The position numbers were made by a program, and so were the translations under genes. Below, piece after piece: positions 1 to 13,411 of a stretch of 64,000 nt of DNA. The stretch is from the NCBI RefSeq assembly GCF_932294415.1, contig NC_065536.1, positions 36,080,354-36,144,353 on the forward strand, given 5' to 3'. The DNA is from Quercus robur (lineage: Eukaryota > Streptophyta > Magnoliopsida > Fagales > Fagaceae). The first letter of the stretch is position 1. Each line of letters starts with the position of its first letter. Below the pieces are notes generated by a model that saw only the letters and a list, made by a program, of their open reading frames with translations, did no database searches and was not told where the DNA came from.

Positions 1-3000
1 CACCAGTTTGAGTCAACTTCCAAGTCAAGTTATCATCGCCCCCACCTCCAAGTGAGCATATGGGAATAAAGAAGCTCAAAAAAAGTACACATCCTCCAAT
101 TCCCAATCATGAAAAACTTGGCGAAATTGTATATTCCAGCTCCTACTTCCTTCTGATTCAGAAACAATCAAGTCAAAAATCTGAGCTTCTTTAGATTGAG
201 AACAATCAATCAAATCTAGAAACAGATCCTTTAGAGGAGTATGCCCACACCAAGGATCGTGCCAGAACCAAATACGTTGACCCTCCCCCACATCATACAC
301 TACCTGTCCAAAGAAGTTCTCTACCCCTGCCCTAATACTCTTCCACATCCCACACCCATGAGTCCCTCTTTCACTTCTAGTGCACCAACCTCCTCTCTCC
401 ACACCATATTTAGTTGCTATGACCTAATTCCATAACCTGTTACTTTCCTTCCGAAAGCACCATAACCACTTTCCAAGCAAGGCTTGGTTAAACAAACCAA
501 TCCTCTGGATTTCCAACCACCTACCTTCACCGGCAAACACCTTATCCCACGCAATTAAAGGAAATTTAAATACTTCCTCAGAAGTCCCCTGAAGGAAATT
601 CCTTTGAATCATTTCTAGTTTAGCCACCACAGCTTGAGGGATAGTGAACAAGGATAAGAAATAGGTAGGGAGGCTCAAAAGAGTATTTTTTAACAAAGTA
701 AGTCTGCCACCTTTTGACAAATATAGACGTTTCCAACCAGAAAGCCTCCTCTCCATCTTTTCTATAACAGGATTCTGTATCGATGAATCCTTTTAATGTG
801 CCCCAAGAGGCATAACCAAATAAGTCATAGGCAACTGGAATAATCTCATTCTTACCAACATTGGCCTTCAAGCTCGTAATAGATTCAAAGAACATCAACA
901 CCGTCCATATATATATAATAATTGTTCCTTGGAAGCATCACAAAATAAAATAGTGTCATCAATGAAGAGAAGGTGATAAATATTCAAACCTCCTTGCACA
1001 TGAGATCCCGCTTGAAAACCACACCGAAAGTCACCCTCCTTCATTCTCTTCAACAACCAGCTCAACACCTCCATAACCAAGAGGAATAAGAGTGGAGACA
1101 AGGGATCCCCTCGACAGAGACCACATGAACTGCCAAAAAAGCCCGTTGGAGAACATTGACAAGAACTGAGAACCGAACTGTAGAAATACAAGCCTTCATA
1201 CATCTCTCCCACCTCGCCAAAACTCATCCTCTTCATAAGATAAAATAAGGCATCCCAATTCATATGATCATAAGCCTTCTCAATATCCAGCTTAACTATC
1301 ACACCAAGAATACCACTCTTAATTCTACTATCCAAGAATTCATTTGCAATCAAAACCAAATCAAGGATCTACCTCCCTCCAACAAAAGAGTTCTGAGAAT
1401 CAGAGATGAGTGTACCAAAACACTACAAAGTCTATGTGCCAACACCTTAGCCAAAAAGTTTATATAAGCTACCCACAAGACTCAAAGGGAGAAAGTCTTC
1501 AATATTTATTGCATCTTCTTGGAGATCAAACATAGAAAAGTGGCATTGAGAGACTTTTCAAACACACTATCTATGAAAATCCACACAAAATAAAAAGCCA
1601 TAACGTCCCCTTCAAGCACACTCCAACACTTTCAAAAGAAAGCCATAGTAAACCCGTCAGGCCTAGGGGTCTTATCTCCTTCAACCTCCTTAAGTGCCTC
1701 AAGAATCTCCTCCTCAAATTCCCTCTCTAGAGATATCCTCTCTGATTCATCAAAATAGGAAAAATCTAACCCATCAATCGTAGGCTTCCAAGATTTCTGG
1801 CTCCTAATATAACTTCCTATAAAAATCTACCCCCTCTTTTTTTTCTTTGATAAGTATAAAAATCTACCACCTCATCTAGAATATCCAACTCATCCTCATA
1901 AAGAACACCTTCTACCTCCACTCCCCTAATATGATTGGTTCGTTTGTGAGAGTTAGCAATTCTATGAAAAAATTGAGTATTGTTATCCCTTTCTTTTATA
2001 AACAAAGCCTTAGATTTTTGCCTCCAAGAAATCTCTTCTAAAGAAACCAAATAATCAATATCAGCTCTAACCACAACTCTTCTAACTCTTTCCTCTTGGG
2101 TCAACACCTACAACCCTTCTCTCATATCAAGGTCTAAAAGTTCAAACAATAGACAATTTTTCCTAAATGACACATCCCCCACAACATGCTTGTTCCATTG
2201 CTTAAAATCCCCTTTCAAAGCCTTCAACTTACAAGCTAGAACATAACTAGGGGCCCCACAAAGTGATAACCATTCCACCACTAACGAACTCTATACACAA
2301 AACCCTCTACTTTTAGCCACATATTGTCAAATTTAAAAGGACTCTTCCCCCTCGACATGCCTCCCACCTCCACAAGAAGAGGGCAATCATCCAACACCAC
2401 CAAGGAAGAAGCCTTTGGATCACATCTAAGAAATGTTCCTCCCAATTTGCCGACACCATAACTCTATCAATTCTAGACATAGAAGAATTTCTAGTCTCGA
2501 AACCACGTATAATCACCCCCCACCAAAGGCAAATCGACCCAAAGATGTTTCTTGATCAAATTTGAGAATTTGAACATGGCTGGGCAGGACGAATTACACC
2601 CAAGTCTCCCTACCAGATATTTGATAATGTTGAAATCACCAAACAAAAACCAGGCTAAATTCCACCGCAATCTCACACTATCAAGCTCCACCCACATGGC
2701 TTCCCAAAGACTATCAACAGTCATTCCATACACCCCCAAACAGACCCATTCAAAGCCATCAAACACACACTTCAACAGAACGAAACTGAAAAACTACCTA
2801 CTACACAGTGAACTTTCTCAACCACCCTTCTATCCCACATCAAAAGAATCACCCTTAGTGTGAATGGCATCCAAAACTACCTGGTCTACAAAAGGATTGC
2901 CCCACAGACTTTTTACAATGGTAGAGATGGTAATGTCCAATTTGGTTTGTTGAATACAAACAACATCACACTTCCACTCCTTTAGTAAATTCTTCACAAA

Positions 3001-3240
3001 ACCACTCTAATGAGGATTATTCAATCCCCTCACATTCCAAGAAAAAAGCTTCAAAGTCATGGACAAAGCCCATCCTAGAGGATTTCAAACTACCTCTGGT
3101 ATTTCTCCCAAAATGCCCGTCATGCCCATCCTAATTAACATTAGAAACCATATTTCTTAATTCCCTCGTACCTTTTCGGCTTGAATTACCTGCCTAACGC
3201 GTGTTAACAACAGCAGCTTGTGCTTCCCAAACTCTATCAA
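1..3240 (-). mobile_element. Decayed L1-type LINE, 3' end beyond window
   Basis: Plant L1-like non-LTR retrotransposon read right to left. Around 3240-3065 a degenerate stretch looks like the end of ORF1 (translation containing RKGTRELRNMVSNVN with stops). ORF2 begins near 3060 with an endonuclease start (LFSWNVRGLNNP). The endonuclease continues through 2775-2313 (FGDFN motif), then comes a linker (2107-1817). Reverse transcriptase follows at about 1800-600, including [22 protein letters not shown] and the catalytic box as FIDDTILFC. The thumb (756-424) and a zf-RVT-like region (402-76) complete it. Frames are broken by many stops and shifts, so it is inactive. The poly(A) end and target duplication lie outside the window. 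It runs in the same direction as the gene fragment at 3771-4065 and may sit in an intron of that gene. Confidence 0.9.
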
Positions 3241-3770
3241 GTTGTTATACACACTGATGGAGTTTTGTTGAATTGTAAGTGAGAAACTTAGCAAGTAATC
3301 TACACTAAAATTTTGTGTGAGAAAAACTTTGATAGAGTTTTAGACTAGCCAATGATGACAAAACTGTAAGTAGACATATTTATTTCCTATTGGAGGAATT
3401 AAATTTGAAGGGCACTAGTGAATGTAGAAAGAAAATTAAGAGATTTTAACGGATTCTAGATGAGGTGAAGAGCAGTGAAGAGCAGTGATACAACCCTTCA
3501 CTGATACAATTTATGAGGTACAAGTGATAAATGCTTCCCATGAATAATACACACAAAACTATGCCAACAATAATATGAGATGGTATACATTGAAACAGGT
3601 ATGTGGGGGTGGGGGTGGGGCTTCTGCTAACCCTATTAATGAATAAGATAAATAAATATTCCTTGACTCTATATATCTATCTATCTATCATCATAATATA
3701 AAACACAATGCATTAAATCAAAACGTAAGCATCATGTAAGAAGAAGAAGAAGAAGAAGACCAACCTTAAC

Positions 3771-4065
3771 CTTATTATTATTATGATTGGGAGAAGATGG
3801 CAACCTCAATTTCCAAAGCAAGCGGGTTCTGTCCTCTCGAACCCTTTTGTAACACTTCTCTCTCAGCTACAACAACAACAAACAAACAAACAAACATCAT
3901 GAATTGTAATTGTAAAATAATAAATAATATTTGTGTTGGAACTTAGAAGAAGAAGGAAGGGACCTTGTGTTTCCAGAAGTGATAATTATTGAAGTGAGAA
4001 TGGGTCTTCTTCTTCAGAGAAAGCCGCCGGTGCAGCCTACTTGGTGAGGCATCCTCATCCTCCAT
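3771..4065 (-). CDS. RPA-interacting-protein-like gene, first two coding exons (partial)
   Basis: Two in-frame exons with consensus splice sites. Exon 1 is 4065-3964 (34 codons, from the only suitable ATG). An intron follows with donor GTCCCT and an acceptor ending in GTAG. Exon 2 is 3866-3771 (32 codons), ending at a donor GTTAAG. The protein starts MEDEDASPSRLHRRLSLKKK and has the conserved N-terminal helix LREKCYKRVREDRTRLLWKL. This resembles plant RPA-interacting proteins, which in animals import replication protein A into the nucleus. The central and zinc-finger parts are missing. Downstream of exon 2 come about 500 bp without coding signal, then the LINE at 1-3240. Either intron 2 is longer than 3.7 kb and carries that LINE, or the gene is truncated. 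A (CT)n run lies just upstream at 4096-4111, probably in the 5' UTR. The family assignment rests on this one motif. Confidence 0.65.
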
Positions 4066-4139
4066 TTCTTCTTCGGCGCTGGGGCTCGGAACCTCTCTCT
4101 CTCTCTCTCTCCCCGCTCAAAGCCAAAATAAATAAATAC

Positions 4140-5204
4140 TGTAAATGATTGATGATGCCCATTCAGATTCGGTATTAATTAAATGGGCAGATGGGTCGGG
4201 TCGGGTCAACACTAATGGGCTGGGCTGCTGCCTGCAATCTTAAAATAGCCCGTTTTCCTTCACCTTCTAAAATAGCTGCAATCTTTAACCCGAAGTGAGT
4301 CCACTTTACATTGGTTGTTCGAGTGAGAGGACCTACCTGATTTTAAATGAGTGGGAAGGAATATTTTACTCTTTTCTTTTTTCTTTTTTCTTTTTTTTAA
4401 ATCCCCCAAATCTCTCATTCTGTTTAAAATGACATGTAGTAAGTTTTTGCTTGGAAACTTTAGTATTTCTCAAAACTTAAAATCTCATGGCCTTTTAACT
4501 TTTTCCAAACTTGATTGAGGTTGAGGGTTTTGATTTTCAAACTCACCACCGCCTCTTTCCCCAACGTGAAAAAAACTTACATGTCCAACCACCAGTTCTA
4601 ACTCATACGGGAACCTTTAGACAACCACGTCGTGCCTCTTTCCCCAACCCAAAAAAAAACTCACATGCCCAATCACCAGTCTTAACTTCTATTGGAACTT
4701 GTAGACAACCACGTCGTGCCCCATTGTGGTACCCTGAAATTTCCACAAACAAATCACCCTTATTTGATCTAGAGGTAATCTTCAAAGTTTTCAAATTCTC
4801 ATGTAACCAAAAAAAAAAAAGGTTGCTTGCTAAAGTTCCACCGGCCTATCTCTACCAAGCATACAATGATCCAATCCAAACCCGTCCTTCCCACCCAGCC
4901 ATGAAAGTTGAAACACTCACTTGACACAAATAAAACAAAATAAATTTAATGAGACATGTGATGCAAAATTAGACTCTAATTAAAAACAAATTTGAAATCT
5001 AATTGAATGTTCTCACACCATATTGAATTTAAAAACAAGGAAAACAAAAATGCAAAATTGAGATCGAAGTTAAGGATCAAAATACTCCTTCCAACCAACA
5101 TATTTGAGATCGAGATCCTAATCTAAAATTGATTGATTTTTCTATTTGGAAGAGGCAACGCATACAAAAAAAAAAAACATTTAATCTACCACACAAATAC
5201 ATAG
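4140..5204. other. Intergenic; short degenerate tandem repeat
   Basis: No gene seen. At about 4552-4718 an 83-bp unit is present twice, each copy starting with CCTCTTTCCCCAAC and ending in ACAACCACGTCGTG. Open frames here follow the repeat and have no recognisable domain. The rest is AT-rich. Confidence 0.6.
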
Positions 5205-5521
5205 GGTGTGTTTGGATACCACTTATTTTGCTGAAAACTTATTGCTGAAAACAATAAATAAATAAATAATTTGGGTTACTATTCACTCCTCCAAACATTA
5301 TTCATTTGCCTCAATGCAGGATATCACTTATTTTGCTGAAAACTGAAAACTTATTGTTGAAAACAATAAATAAATAAATAATTTGGGTTACTATTCACTC
5401 CTCCAAACATTATTCATTTGCCTTAATGCACTGTTCATGTCCCATGACCAGTGCAAGAGACACTGGTAAAAAAAAAAGGCAAAACACTAAACGTGGACGC
5501 TGGACATAGGATCCAAATGAG
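5205..5521. mobile_element. hAT-like MITE with internal duplication
   Basis: A short element begins GGTGTGTTTGGATACC and ends ATCCAAATGAG. It is flanked by TACATAG on both sides (5198-5204 and 5522-5528), 7 of an 8-bp duplication, which suggests hAT mobilisation. About 115 bp of the 5' half, containing TTATTTTGCTGAAAACTTATTG and a following TTTGGGTTACTATTCACTCC, is repeated in tandem. It has the same family signature as the copies near 42.8 kb: CTGAAAAC blocks, CTGTTCATG, then an A-run before the 3' end. No coding capacity. Confidence 0.65.
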
Positions 5522-5528
5522 TACATAG

Positions 5529-7643
5529 AATGGGATCGAGATTTAATGGTTTAAAGGATAGGAACAATAAAAATTGTAGTGGCAAAATGAGTAAATACCT
5601 TTAATCTTAAAACTATGTAAAATATCTTCTTACTAAACTATTTAGCAAAATGCCCATATTTTGGAATTCAATTTTAACAAAATCGAATTCTGTATAAAAC
5701 TCAATATTCTTAAAATCAAGTTCTATGTATATTTTCAAGTAGAACTTGATATTAACAATGTCAAGTTCCACTTAGATTTTCAAAAAAAAATAATAATAAT
5801 AATTAGTAAAAAATACATAAAACTTGACAATGCTAACATCGAATTTTACCTATAACTTGATTTTGTTAAATAGTTCGGAAAGAGAAGTATTCTACAATAT
5901 AGTTTTAAAATTAAGGGTATTAACCCATTTCCCCCAAAATGCAACAGCCTAGCCAATTTCAGCATTAACCAGCAACTTTGAAACATCCTTACATTTTTAG
6001 CATTAAAACATCTTTAACATTCAGCATCAGCCAATTTCAGTATATGTTTTCACTGGTATGGAAACTCTGTAATCTACAATCAAGTTGTTGTAAACTACAA
6101 AGAGACAAGGAAATGCCACACTTGCCCCCAGAGACAAGGACTAGTGTTTTAGGGCACTTGTGTTACATGACAATTACAAATTTTGTCATATCCTAGTAAA
6201 GATTAAAGATTCTAGGAAGTGAAAAATTGTGTTTATGATGAGGCGAATTGAGTGAAATTGAAGATGACCGTGTGTTGAATCATAATTTCCAGGAAGCGGA
6301 AAAGGTAAGCTAGGTTATCCAGTGAAAAAGATTCCTCTTGAGTTACGGTCCAAATTCACAAGTTACGCCAACTACGGTCAAATGCATCTCAAGCTCAACG
6401 CACCAGTCAGATGCAACTCAAGCTCAACGCACCAGTCAATGGCGCGTATATCACCAAGATGAAAGAAATTATAACAATCAGTTTGAGTGTGTAATTAAAG
6501 TGTGTGCAGGGTTTGCCCAAGAAAATTTTGGGACGCAAGGCAAAAATTTTATATGGAACCTTTTTATATGTACATATTAATTAAATAAAATTATATCATA
6601 CTAATTAAATTAAGACTAATTTGATGTAAATGTAAAAATTAATGGATAATACAAACTAAACTAAGGTTAATTTCATATAAAGGATTGGATATTATAGTTA
6701 AATCATAAATTTAAACAAAAAGAACTTTAAAAAAAAAAAATTAAAAAAAAAAAAAACTTACTTTAACTTGGATATATGACTATGCATAATTAAATACAGT
6801 TGTAATCTAAATTTTAATTTTATATATTCCTTTTAAGAGAAAGAGATAGATAAAGATTATTTAACGTGTAGCTTTGTAAGAGATTAGTTCACAGAAATTA
6901 AGGTCTCAAATTATTAGAGGAGATTAGTCATCATTGTCTCGTTGATGATCTATCACATTTGCAACATCTTTTTTGAAAAATTTTAGGATTTCAATTGGTT
7001 TAAATTTTTATTGGTCTCCTATTTTGGAAACCTGGTTAGAAAAGGAAAAAAAATACTAAAAATACTACAAAATGTTCACAATATAATATAATATAATAAT
7101 AAAAGTAATTGATAAATTCCAACTACCTAATTTATTTGTATTTGAATTACTTTTTATGTGATTAATAATATGTCAATTAAACCTATAGTAAAATTTGTGA
7201 TATCTTTAGCATTACTTTTAAAAATATATATCAATTATTTAAAAAATATTATATTTTTATAAAATTTTGGGCTTTTTCCGAAGGGAGATGAGGCCTTTTT
7301 TAAATAGGGAATTTTTTATTTTGTTTTGGGGCCTAAGGCCTAGGCATAAGTTGCTTAGGCCTTAGGCCGGCCTGAGTGTGTGTGTTTAGCAATTAGTTTA
7401 TTTCTCACCAAAAAAAAAAAGTTGGTAAAAAAAACATTAAATAACATTCATAATAATTATATAAATTAAATCCAGGTGTTTCCAACCACTGCATCATCAA
7501 TTGCATTACAAGAGAAGAGTTGTAATCGTCTCCCACAAGTCCAATCCATTCACCTAATCTTATATAAAATTACCATCTACCAAAACTATTACAAATAACT
7601 TTTAACCAAAAATTGAGTTCCGCTCATATGAATTCATTATTTC
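5529..7643. other. Intergenic, AT-rich
   Basis: No gene supported. Contents include short inverted stretches around GAATTC/AAGTTC motifs at 5660-5870, a tandem duplication of a 29-bp unit (CTCAAGCTCAACGCACCAGT) at about 6380-6440, long A-runs near 6730-6760, and the 3' flank of the nucleolin gene. Confidence 0.5.
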
Positions 7644-10600
7644 TTACTCATCATCGTCAAACTTCGTCTTCTTCCCTGCATTAATTAATTAAACATTAGT
7701 ACATTACAGGCTATAATATTTTCAGATGGCTCAAGAAATCTAATATCAAACAACCTCAGCAGCTAGAATATGCGAGTGAAGCCATATGATAAGATAACAA
7801 AACACAGGTATAACCAAGATATACAAACAAAAATAATACCAGTTGATCCAAAGCTTTGCTTATAAGGTGTTCCACGTCCCCTCCCTCCACCACCAAAACG
7901 ACCACCACCCCCACCAAAACGACCACCGCCACCTCCTCGGCCACCTCCACGTCTTCCACCAAACCGACCACCACTATCTCTGCCACCACTTCTCCCACCA
8001 CCACTTCTTCCTCCACCACCTCTACCACTACCCGCACCATCACCTCGTGGCCTTGCTTCTTCTACATTCAGTCCATAACCATTAAGTTCAGATCCATCAA
8101 GTCCTAGAGCACCGTTCAAACCATCAGTACTGTCGAAGTCCACATAAGCAAACCTGCAATTGTTTTCATTGTTTAGACCATAAACAACAAGATCAATGTT
8201 GACAGCTTCAAGGCAACGAAGTCAGGTAGTGTCTATCAAGGTGCTCCAATTCATAATGCAGCTAAAACATGAATTGAAATCAGCAACAAGGCTAAGACAA
8301 AAAGGAAAGGGGAAGAGGTTGACAAGAAAGATAAAATTGAAAACTCCATACACACAAAAACCTTGAAGAAAAAAAATTAAGCCTAATTGACACCAAACAT
8401 TGTAGGAGTAATTATTGAAACCTGATTGTGTTATGAAATCTTTTACATCATTGCAATTATTGCCCTCGAACATATTTTGAAAAAATTCTACAGTGACGTA
8501 CTTTTAAACTTAGTATGCTGCCTCTTAATCTAAAAAAACAGACTCAATAACAGGGTTGGTTATGCTTGCACAGCCCCGAGAATGAACCATAATATTTTAA
8601 CTTCACAAATTATATGATATTTTCAAAAACTTTTATATGGCAAAGTAGAACTATTAGGGTATTGAAATGCCAATATTTAAAAATACAAAATTTAAAGACT
8701 CCACAAAGCAGGTGCTCTTCACCAGTACACTAAAAATAGAAGTGATTAACAAGCAAACACTAGGAAAAAAAATGACATAAAACATGATAGAAAGAGAGAG
8801 AGGACAACTAATTCTAAATTTGGAAACCTACCAACCTTGTGCTCAATTAACGTATATTTCATGTAAATTGAGCAGGGAAATTGCTAAAAATATAAATAAG
8901 GGAAATGGCACAAACCCCTTAATAGCACCAGAGTCATAATCTTTTGGGATGGACATCCTTGTAATATCTCCACAAGAACCAAAATGTTCTTCCAGGGCAC
9001 TCCTAATCTGTAAAGAGTGTTGCATTTCCATTAATATAGTTAAGAACACACTTTTTTAATAAAAGAGTGCATTAGGAAAATATAGTTGGTATGCCAACAG
9101 TACCTCATCCTCCCCAAGAGATTTATCAAAACCTCGCACATATGCTGTATAGGCCTGACCTCTTCCTCCTCCCTTTTGGAATGAGTTGCCACTCTCTTTA
9201 CTACATTATTTTACAGCACAGAATAGAGCACAATGAGTTCATTAGATACTCTGAATTAAAGAGTTTGGAAGACTGGTAGAAACAAGGAGAAATACCCGTC
9301 ATGTGGGGTATATTGCCCCCTTTCACGAGCAAAATCAAGTTTAACAGCACGGCCTAGCAAATCTTGACCATTCAAACTAACAGCCTGTGAAAAGAAAATA
9401 GTGTTCATTGATCATATTCAATGAAAGTGGAAAAAAACAGCATATTAATTATTTCAACAGAAAAAATATTGCCCAACAAAGTAGCCAAGTATAAGTCACA
9501 GGTAAGAGCAACAAATGATAGTCAGAAATATAAAGTCATTAAATTTTTACATTTTTACTAGATAATGGGACCAAAAGCATACCTTTTGTGCGGCTTCTAC
9601 TGTTGCAAATTCAACATGTCCAAAGCCCTTAAATCTCCCATCCGCATCTGAAGCAAACCGAACATCAACAATTTCACCAGCATCTTTAAAGAAATTTTCC
9701 CTGCATAAATACATTAATGAGATGACAATTATCTGAACACTCTATTAAGATTTCCAGAAGCTATACATACACATCAGTTTGCTCAACATTGAATGAAAGA
9801 TTGCCAACAAACAGAGTCTTTGATGTAGTTTGACCTTGAGGAGTAACAGGGGTTTGAGGCTGCACAAATATGTTAGAAATCACCAAAAAATCTATGAAAA
9901 AAGTGATAATACAATTCCTCAAAGGAGAAAGGCTTAATGATTAATTACAGCTTTCTTCTCAGATTTTGAATCAGTCTGCTTGGTCTTTGGTGACACGGCA
10001 TCTGCCATTTCCACATCAGTGTTCTGTTCCAGAAGTTATAGAGCTTGAGCATTAATAAGGACCAAAGCTATTTTTAGAGATTCTAAATGTTTAGAATGGA
10101 AATTAATAGTATCGATAATAAGCATTATATGCACTTTTTAAATTGCATGCCCCTAAATATTTGATTCATTTCATTTCCTATGACAATCCTAACGAATGAT
10201 TAATTACAATTAATCAAAACATCCCTTACCATGTTCTTTTTTTATAGGTAAGTTACATGCATGTATAGGTTCATGGACCCCATTGCTTCAAAAAATCATC
10301 AAGTTGTTGTTTTACCACTACAGATTTCATCTTAAGCAATATCATTCAACCAAAACATGATTAGAAACACAGAACTGCGGAGTTAAATTTACATTTTTCT
10401 TTGGAGTCTTGGAGGGTTTTTCCTCACTATCTTCATCAGATTCATCTGTATCTTCCTCAGATTCCTCCTCTGAATTGTTACTTTTCTTTGAATCAGGAGC
10501 ACGCTGCAGGGACAAAAATAAGCTATGTGACTAACTAAACAATACTGAGACCTAGTGCAAAGCTAATGGGAATTACAGAAGATGATACTCAAAGCTTATA

Positions 10601-12904
10601 ACACACAATAATTTTGGACAGAAGCCAATAATAAGGTTAAAAGCTATAATAAATAAAAATGCCTTACAATTTTCTGAACTTCTAGCAGTCATGATATTAT
10701 GGCCAATTAAAAGAGCAAAGTGAAGGCTTATTATATTTCAATTAATTTACACTTATCTTATTAAAATAAGGAAATATAGGCATTTAAGACCACACATATC
10801 AGAATAAAATTCTACAAGAATTGTTCCAAAAAGGTCCATGACAAACACACCTTTTCCTCTTCAGATTCACTATCTTCAGATTCACTATCAGAGGAGCTAT
10901 CACTGTCGTCCACTTTCTTTGGAGGGGCAGCATCAGATACTTTCTTTGTGGCAGTTGGTTTCTGCACATGAATAAAGGAGAAATTTCAAATAAATTAACT
11001 TGACACAAAAATACAGATCCCAAAATCAGAAAACAAAAGCATCAACACGATATAGTAACTATTCTACACTCACATCTGACTCTGTATCATCTGAATCTGA
11101 ACTGTCAGATGATTCAACTTCGACTTTCTTAGCGGGGGCAGCAACCTTACCATTTTTAGCAGCAACTGCCTGTTTTTTTTTATTCGGCTCCTGAGACAAA
11201 ATAAGATAATTACACGTTGCTGTCTATGTGTCACGAAAAATATAAAAGAACATGTATAACAAACTGCTCACCTCATCCGAAGATTCATCACTAGAGTCAT
11301 CATCTGAAGATTCATCATCTGAAGACTCTTTCAGAACAGGCTTTGCTGCAACCACTCCCTTCTTAGCAAGGGCACCATTTTTAGCAGCAACTACCTCTTT
11401 TTTTGTAGAAGGCTCCTGTGATGAAAGAAGTTGACATTGTAATCAAATACTGATGTAAATACAGCATGATTAAAACAAATTTATAAAAATAAAAATAAAA
11501 AATAAAACATTCTCAACCAACTGCTCACATCATCTGAAGACTCATCACTAGAGTCATCGTCAGAGGAATCATCATCAGACTCGGGAAGCTTTGGCGCAGG
11601 CACTCCCTTCTTAGCTGGGGCACCAAGGGTACCATTTTTAGCAGCACCTGCAGGTTTCTTTGAAGCAGGCTCCTGAGACAAGAGAAGTTGACATCTTAAT
11701 CAAGTGTTGTTGTAGATGTGACATGATAAGACAAAATAAAAATAGATATTGTCAAAGGAACTGCTCACATCATCAGAATCATCACTGGACCCAACATCTG
11801 AAGAATCATCACTGGACTCCTCCACAGGAGGCTTCTTCTTGTTGCTTATTTTGACCTGATAAGCACAAATTGCAAATTCAATAAAACCCAGCCCAAAAAT
11901 AAATAAACAAATAAATGATGTTCAATAATGAATGCATGTTCACAAAAGTAGACACAAATCAACATAAGACAGACAGAACATAAATCCAAACATTGCATAA
12001 AATGAGCACAAAATTTGTTAATAATGTCATATCATACTGTAATCACTTTGGACCGTTCATGGAAATAAACAATTAACAATAACTGAAACATAAAATTCAC
12101 ATAGCTGACCTCTTCCTCAGATGAAGAATCATCTTCTGAGCTACTGGTTTCCACCTTCTTCTTCTTTTGTGTCTTCACTTCAACCTTCTGCTTCACAACA
12201 GCCTGCTCTACACCCGCAACCCCCTTCTGCTTTTTTGCAACTTGCTTCTCTAGCTGTTGTTCAGCTTCTCTCTTGCCTTCAAGAAGATCAAAAACCCAGA
12301 ATTTCAAAATCTCAGTACAAGACACCACAAAAAACCAAGTGCAAAATATTATTTTTTCAAAAAAATGTAAAAATAAAAAATTTATAAAAAAAATTAAAAA
12401 AAAAAAAAAAAAAAACAAAACAAAACAAAATCATCACCCAAGACAAAACAAACAAAACAAAAAATCAATAACCTCAGAGTTGGACACCAAATCCACTAAT
12501 TCAATGACTACGCAAGGAACATAAAAGGCATTCAAATTTAACAGTTAAAAACACAGACAAAAAAAAAAAAAAAAAAAAAAACCCTTCAAAAACCATATAC
12601 CCCTTGAATTAAAAACAACCAAATATAATCCACAAAATAATATAGAAAAATGAATAAATAAAATGGGTACCTTTCTTGGCAGACTTGGACGGTGGAAGAA
12701 CAGCAGGAGGAGCTGAATCAACCTACAAAATGAAGAAATATCAAAACCCAATAACAACAACAATAATAATCGAAATACAAAACCAAAAAACAGAGAGGCT
12801 TTGCAAAAAGATGTGATTTTTTTTTTTTTGGTATTGTATTGTATAAATCGAAAAACGAAGAAGCTGCTTACTTTAGTAGCCGACTTCTTACTTGACTTGC
12901 CCAT
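7644..12904 (-). CDS. Nucleolin-like protein, 17 exons, 623 aa
   Basis: Nucleolar RNA-binding chaperone for rRNA transcription and pre-rRNA processing. Exons, 5' to 3': 12904-12872, 12722-12671, 12276-12110, 11855-11769, 11672-11529, 11415-11272, 11190-11074, 10961-10851, 10503-10393, 10023-9949, 9859-9771, 9700-9583, 9384-9296, 9200-9104, 9007-8916, 8153-7840, 7675-7644. All introns are GT-AG and the sum is 1872 nt in frame. Residues 1-84 are basic (MGKSSKKSATK...). Residues 85-322 alternate lysine-rich and Ser/Asp/Glu acidic blocks. RRM1 spans about 363-437 (RNP2 LFVGNL, RNP1 KGFGHVEF). RRM2 spans about 464-540 (YVRGFD, KGFAYVDF). A Gly/Arg-rich GAR domain covers about 545-605, and the end is KKTKFDDDE. 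This is the canonical plant nucleolin layout. Exons 5-7 are near-duplicates, all in phase 0. Exon joins are my reading and lack transcript support. Confidence 0.93.
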
Positions 12905-12983
12905 TGTATAGAAGAAGAAGAAGAATAAGAAGAAGGAGGAGGTAGCTAAGGTCTGAAAACAGAGAGAGAAAAAACTAAAACTA

Positions 12984-13098
12984 AAACCCTAAAGGTCTAG
13001 GGTTTTCTGAGGGCAGAGGAGAGGAGTGAGAGGTGAGGTATAGAAAGATGTTATATTTATATGTTCGGTGAGGGAGGCGTGTTGCGTTGTTAGGGTTT
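12984..13098 (-). promoter_or_regulatory. Nucleolin promoter/5' UTR: TATA box and telo-boxes
   Basis: Read on the minus strand, TATAAATA lies at about 13062-13053, some 150 bp upstream of the ATG. Telo-box motifs (AAACCCTA) lie at 13098-13091 and 13005-12998, and a third in opposite orientation at 12984-12992. Telo-boxes are established marks of plant ribosomal-protein and nucleolar genes and fit co-regulation with the translation machinery. Upstream, 13099-13411 is T-rich and shows no gene. Confidence 0.65.
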
Positions 13099-13411
13099 TT
13101 TTTTTTTCACGCTTTCGTTCTTTACATGTGTTCGCCTGTTCGGCTTCGCGGCTCATCTCATTATAATTTCACGCCATTTCTTTATTCTTTTTTCTTTTTT
13201 TTTGGCTAAATTACAAATTCTACTCTTTTTTTTCTTTTTTTTTTTTTTTTTGCCAATTGTTTCATTTTAGAACTCTCGTTTCATACTCCTCTAAATTTTA
13301 GTTTTATTCAATTCTTTAATTAAAAATATGAAAATCTTTTTTTAAACATTCTTTTTAAACAAATTTGTCCTAAAAGGGTCAAATAATTCTACAATTATTG
13401 ATTTTATTATT

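Noticed and set aside
4511-4924. 137-codon plus-strand frame
   Set aside because: Produced by an 83-bp tandem repeat and A-runs; no domain and no splice or promoter context.
7763-8107. Open frames on both strands in the Gly/Arg-rich region
   Set aside because: Antisense and shifted shadows of the nucleolin GAR exon; low-complexity translation.
8154-8915. Possible intronic C/D snoRNA in nucleolin
   Set aside because: An ATGATGT box C-like motif is present near 8450, but no matching box D at a suitable distance and no terminal stem.
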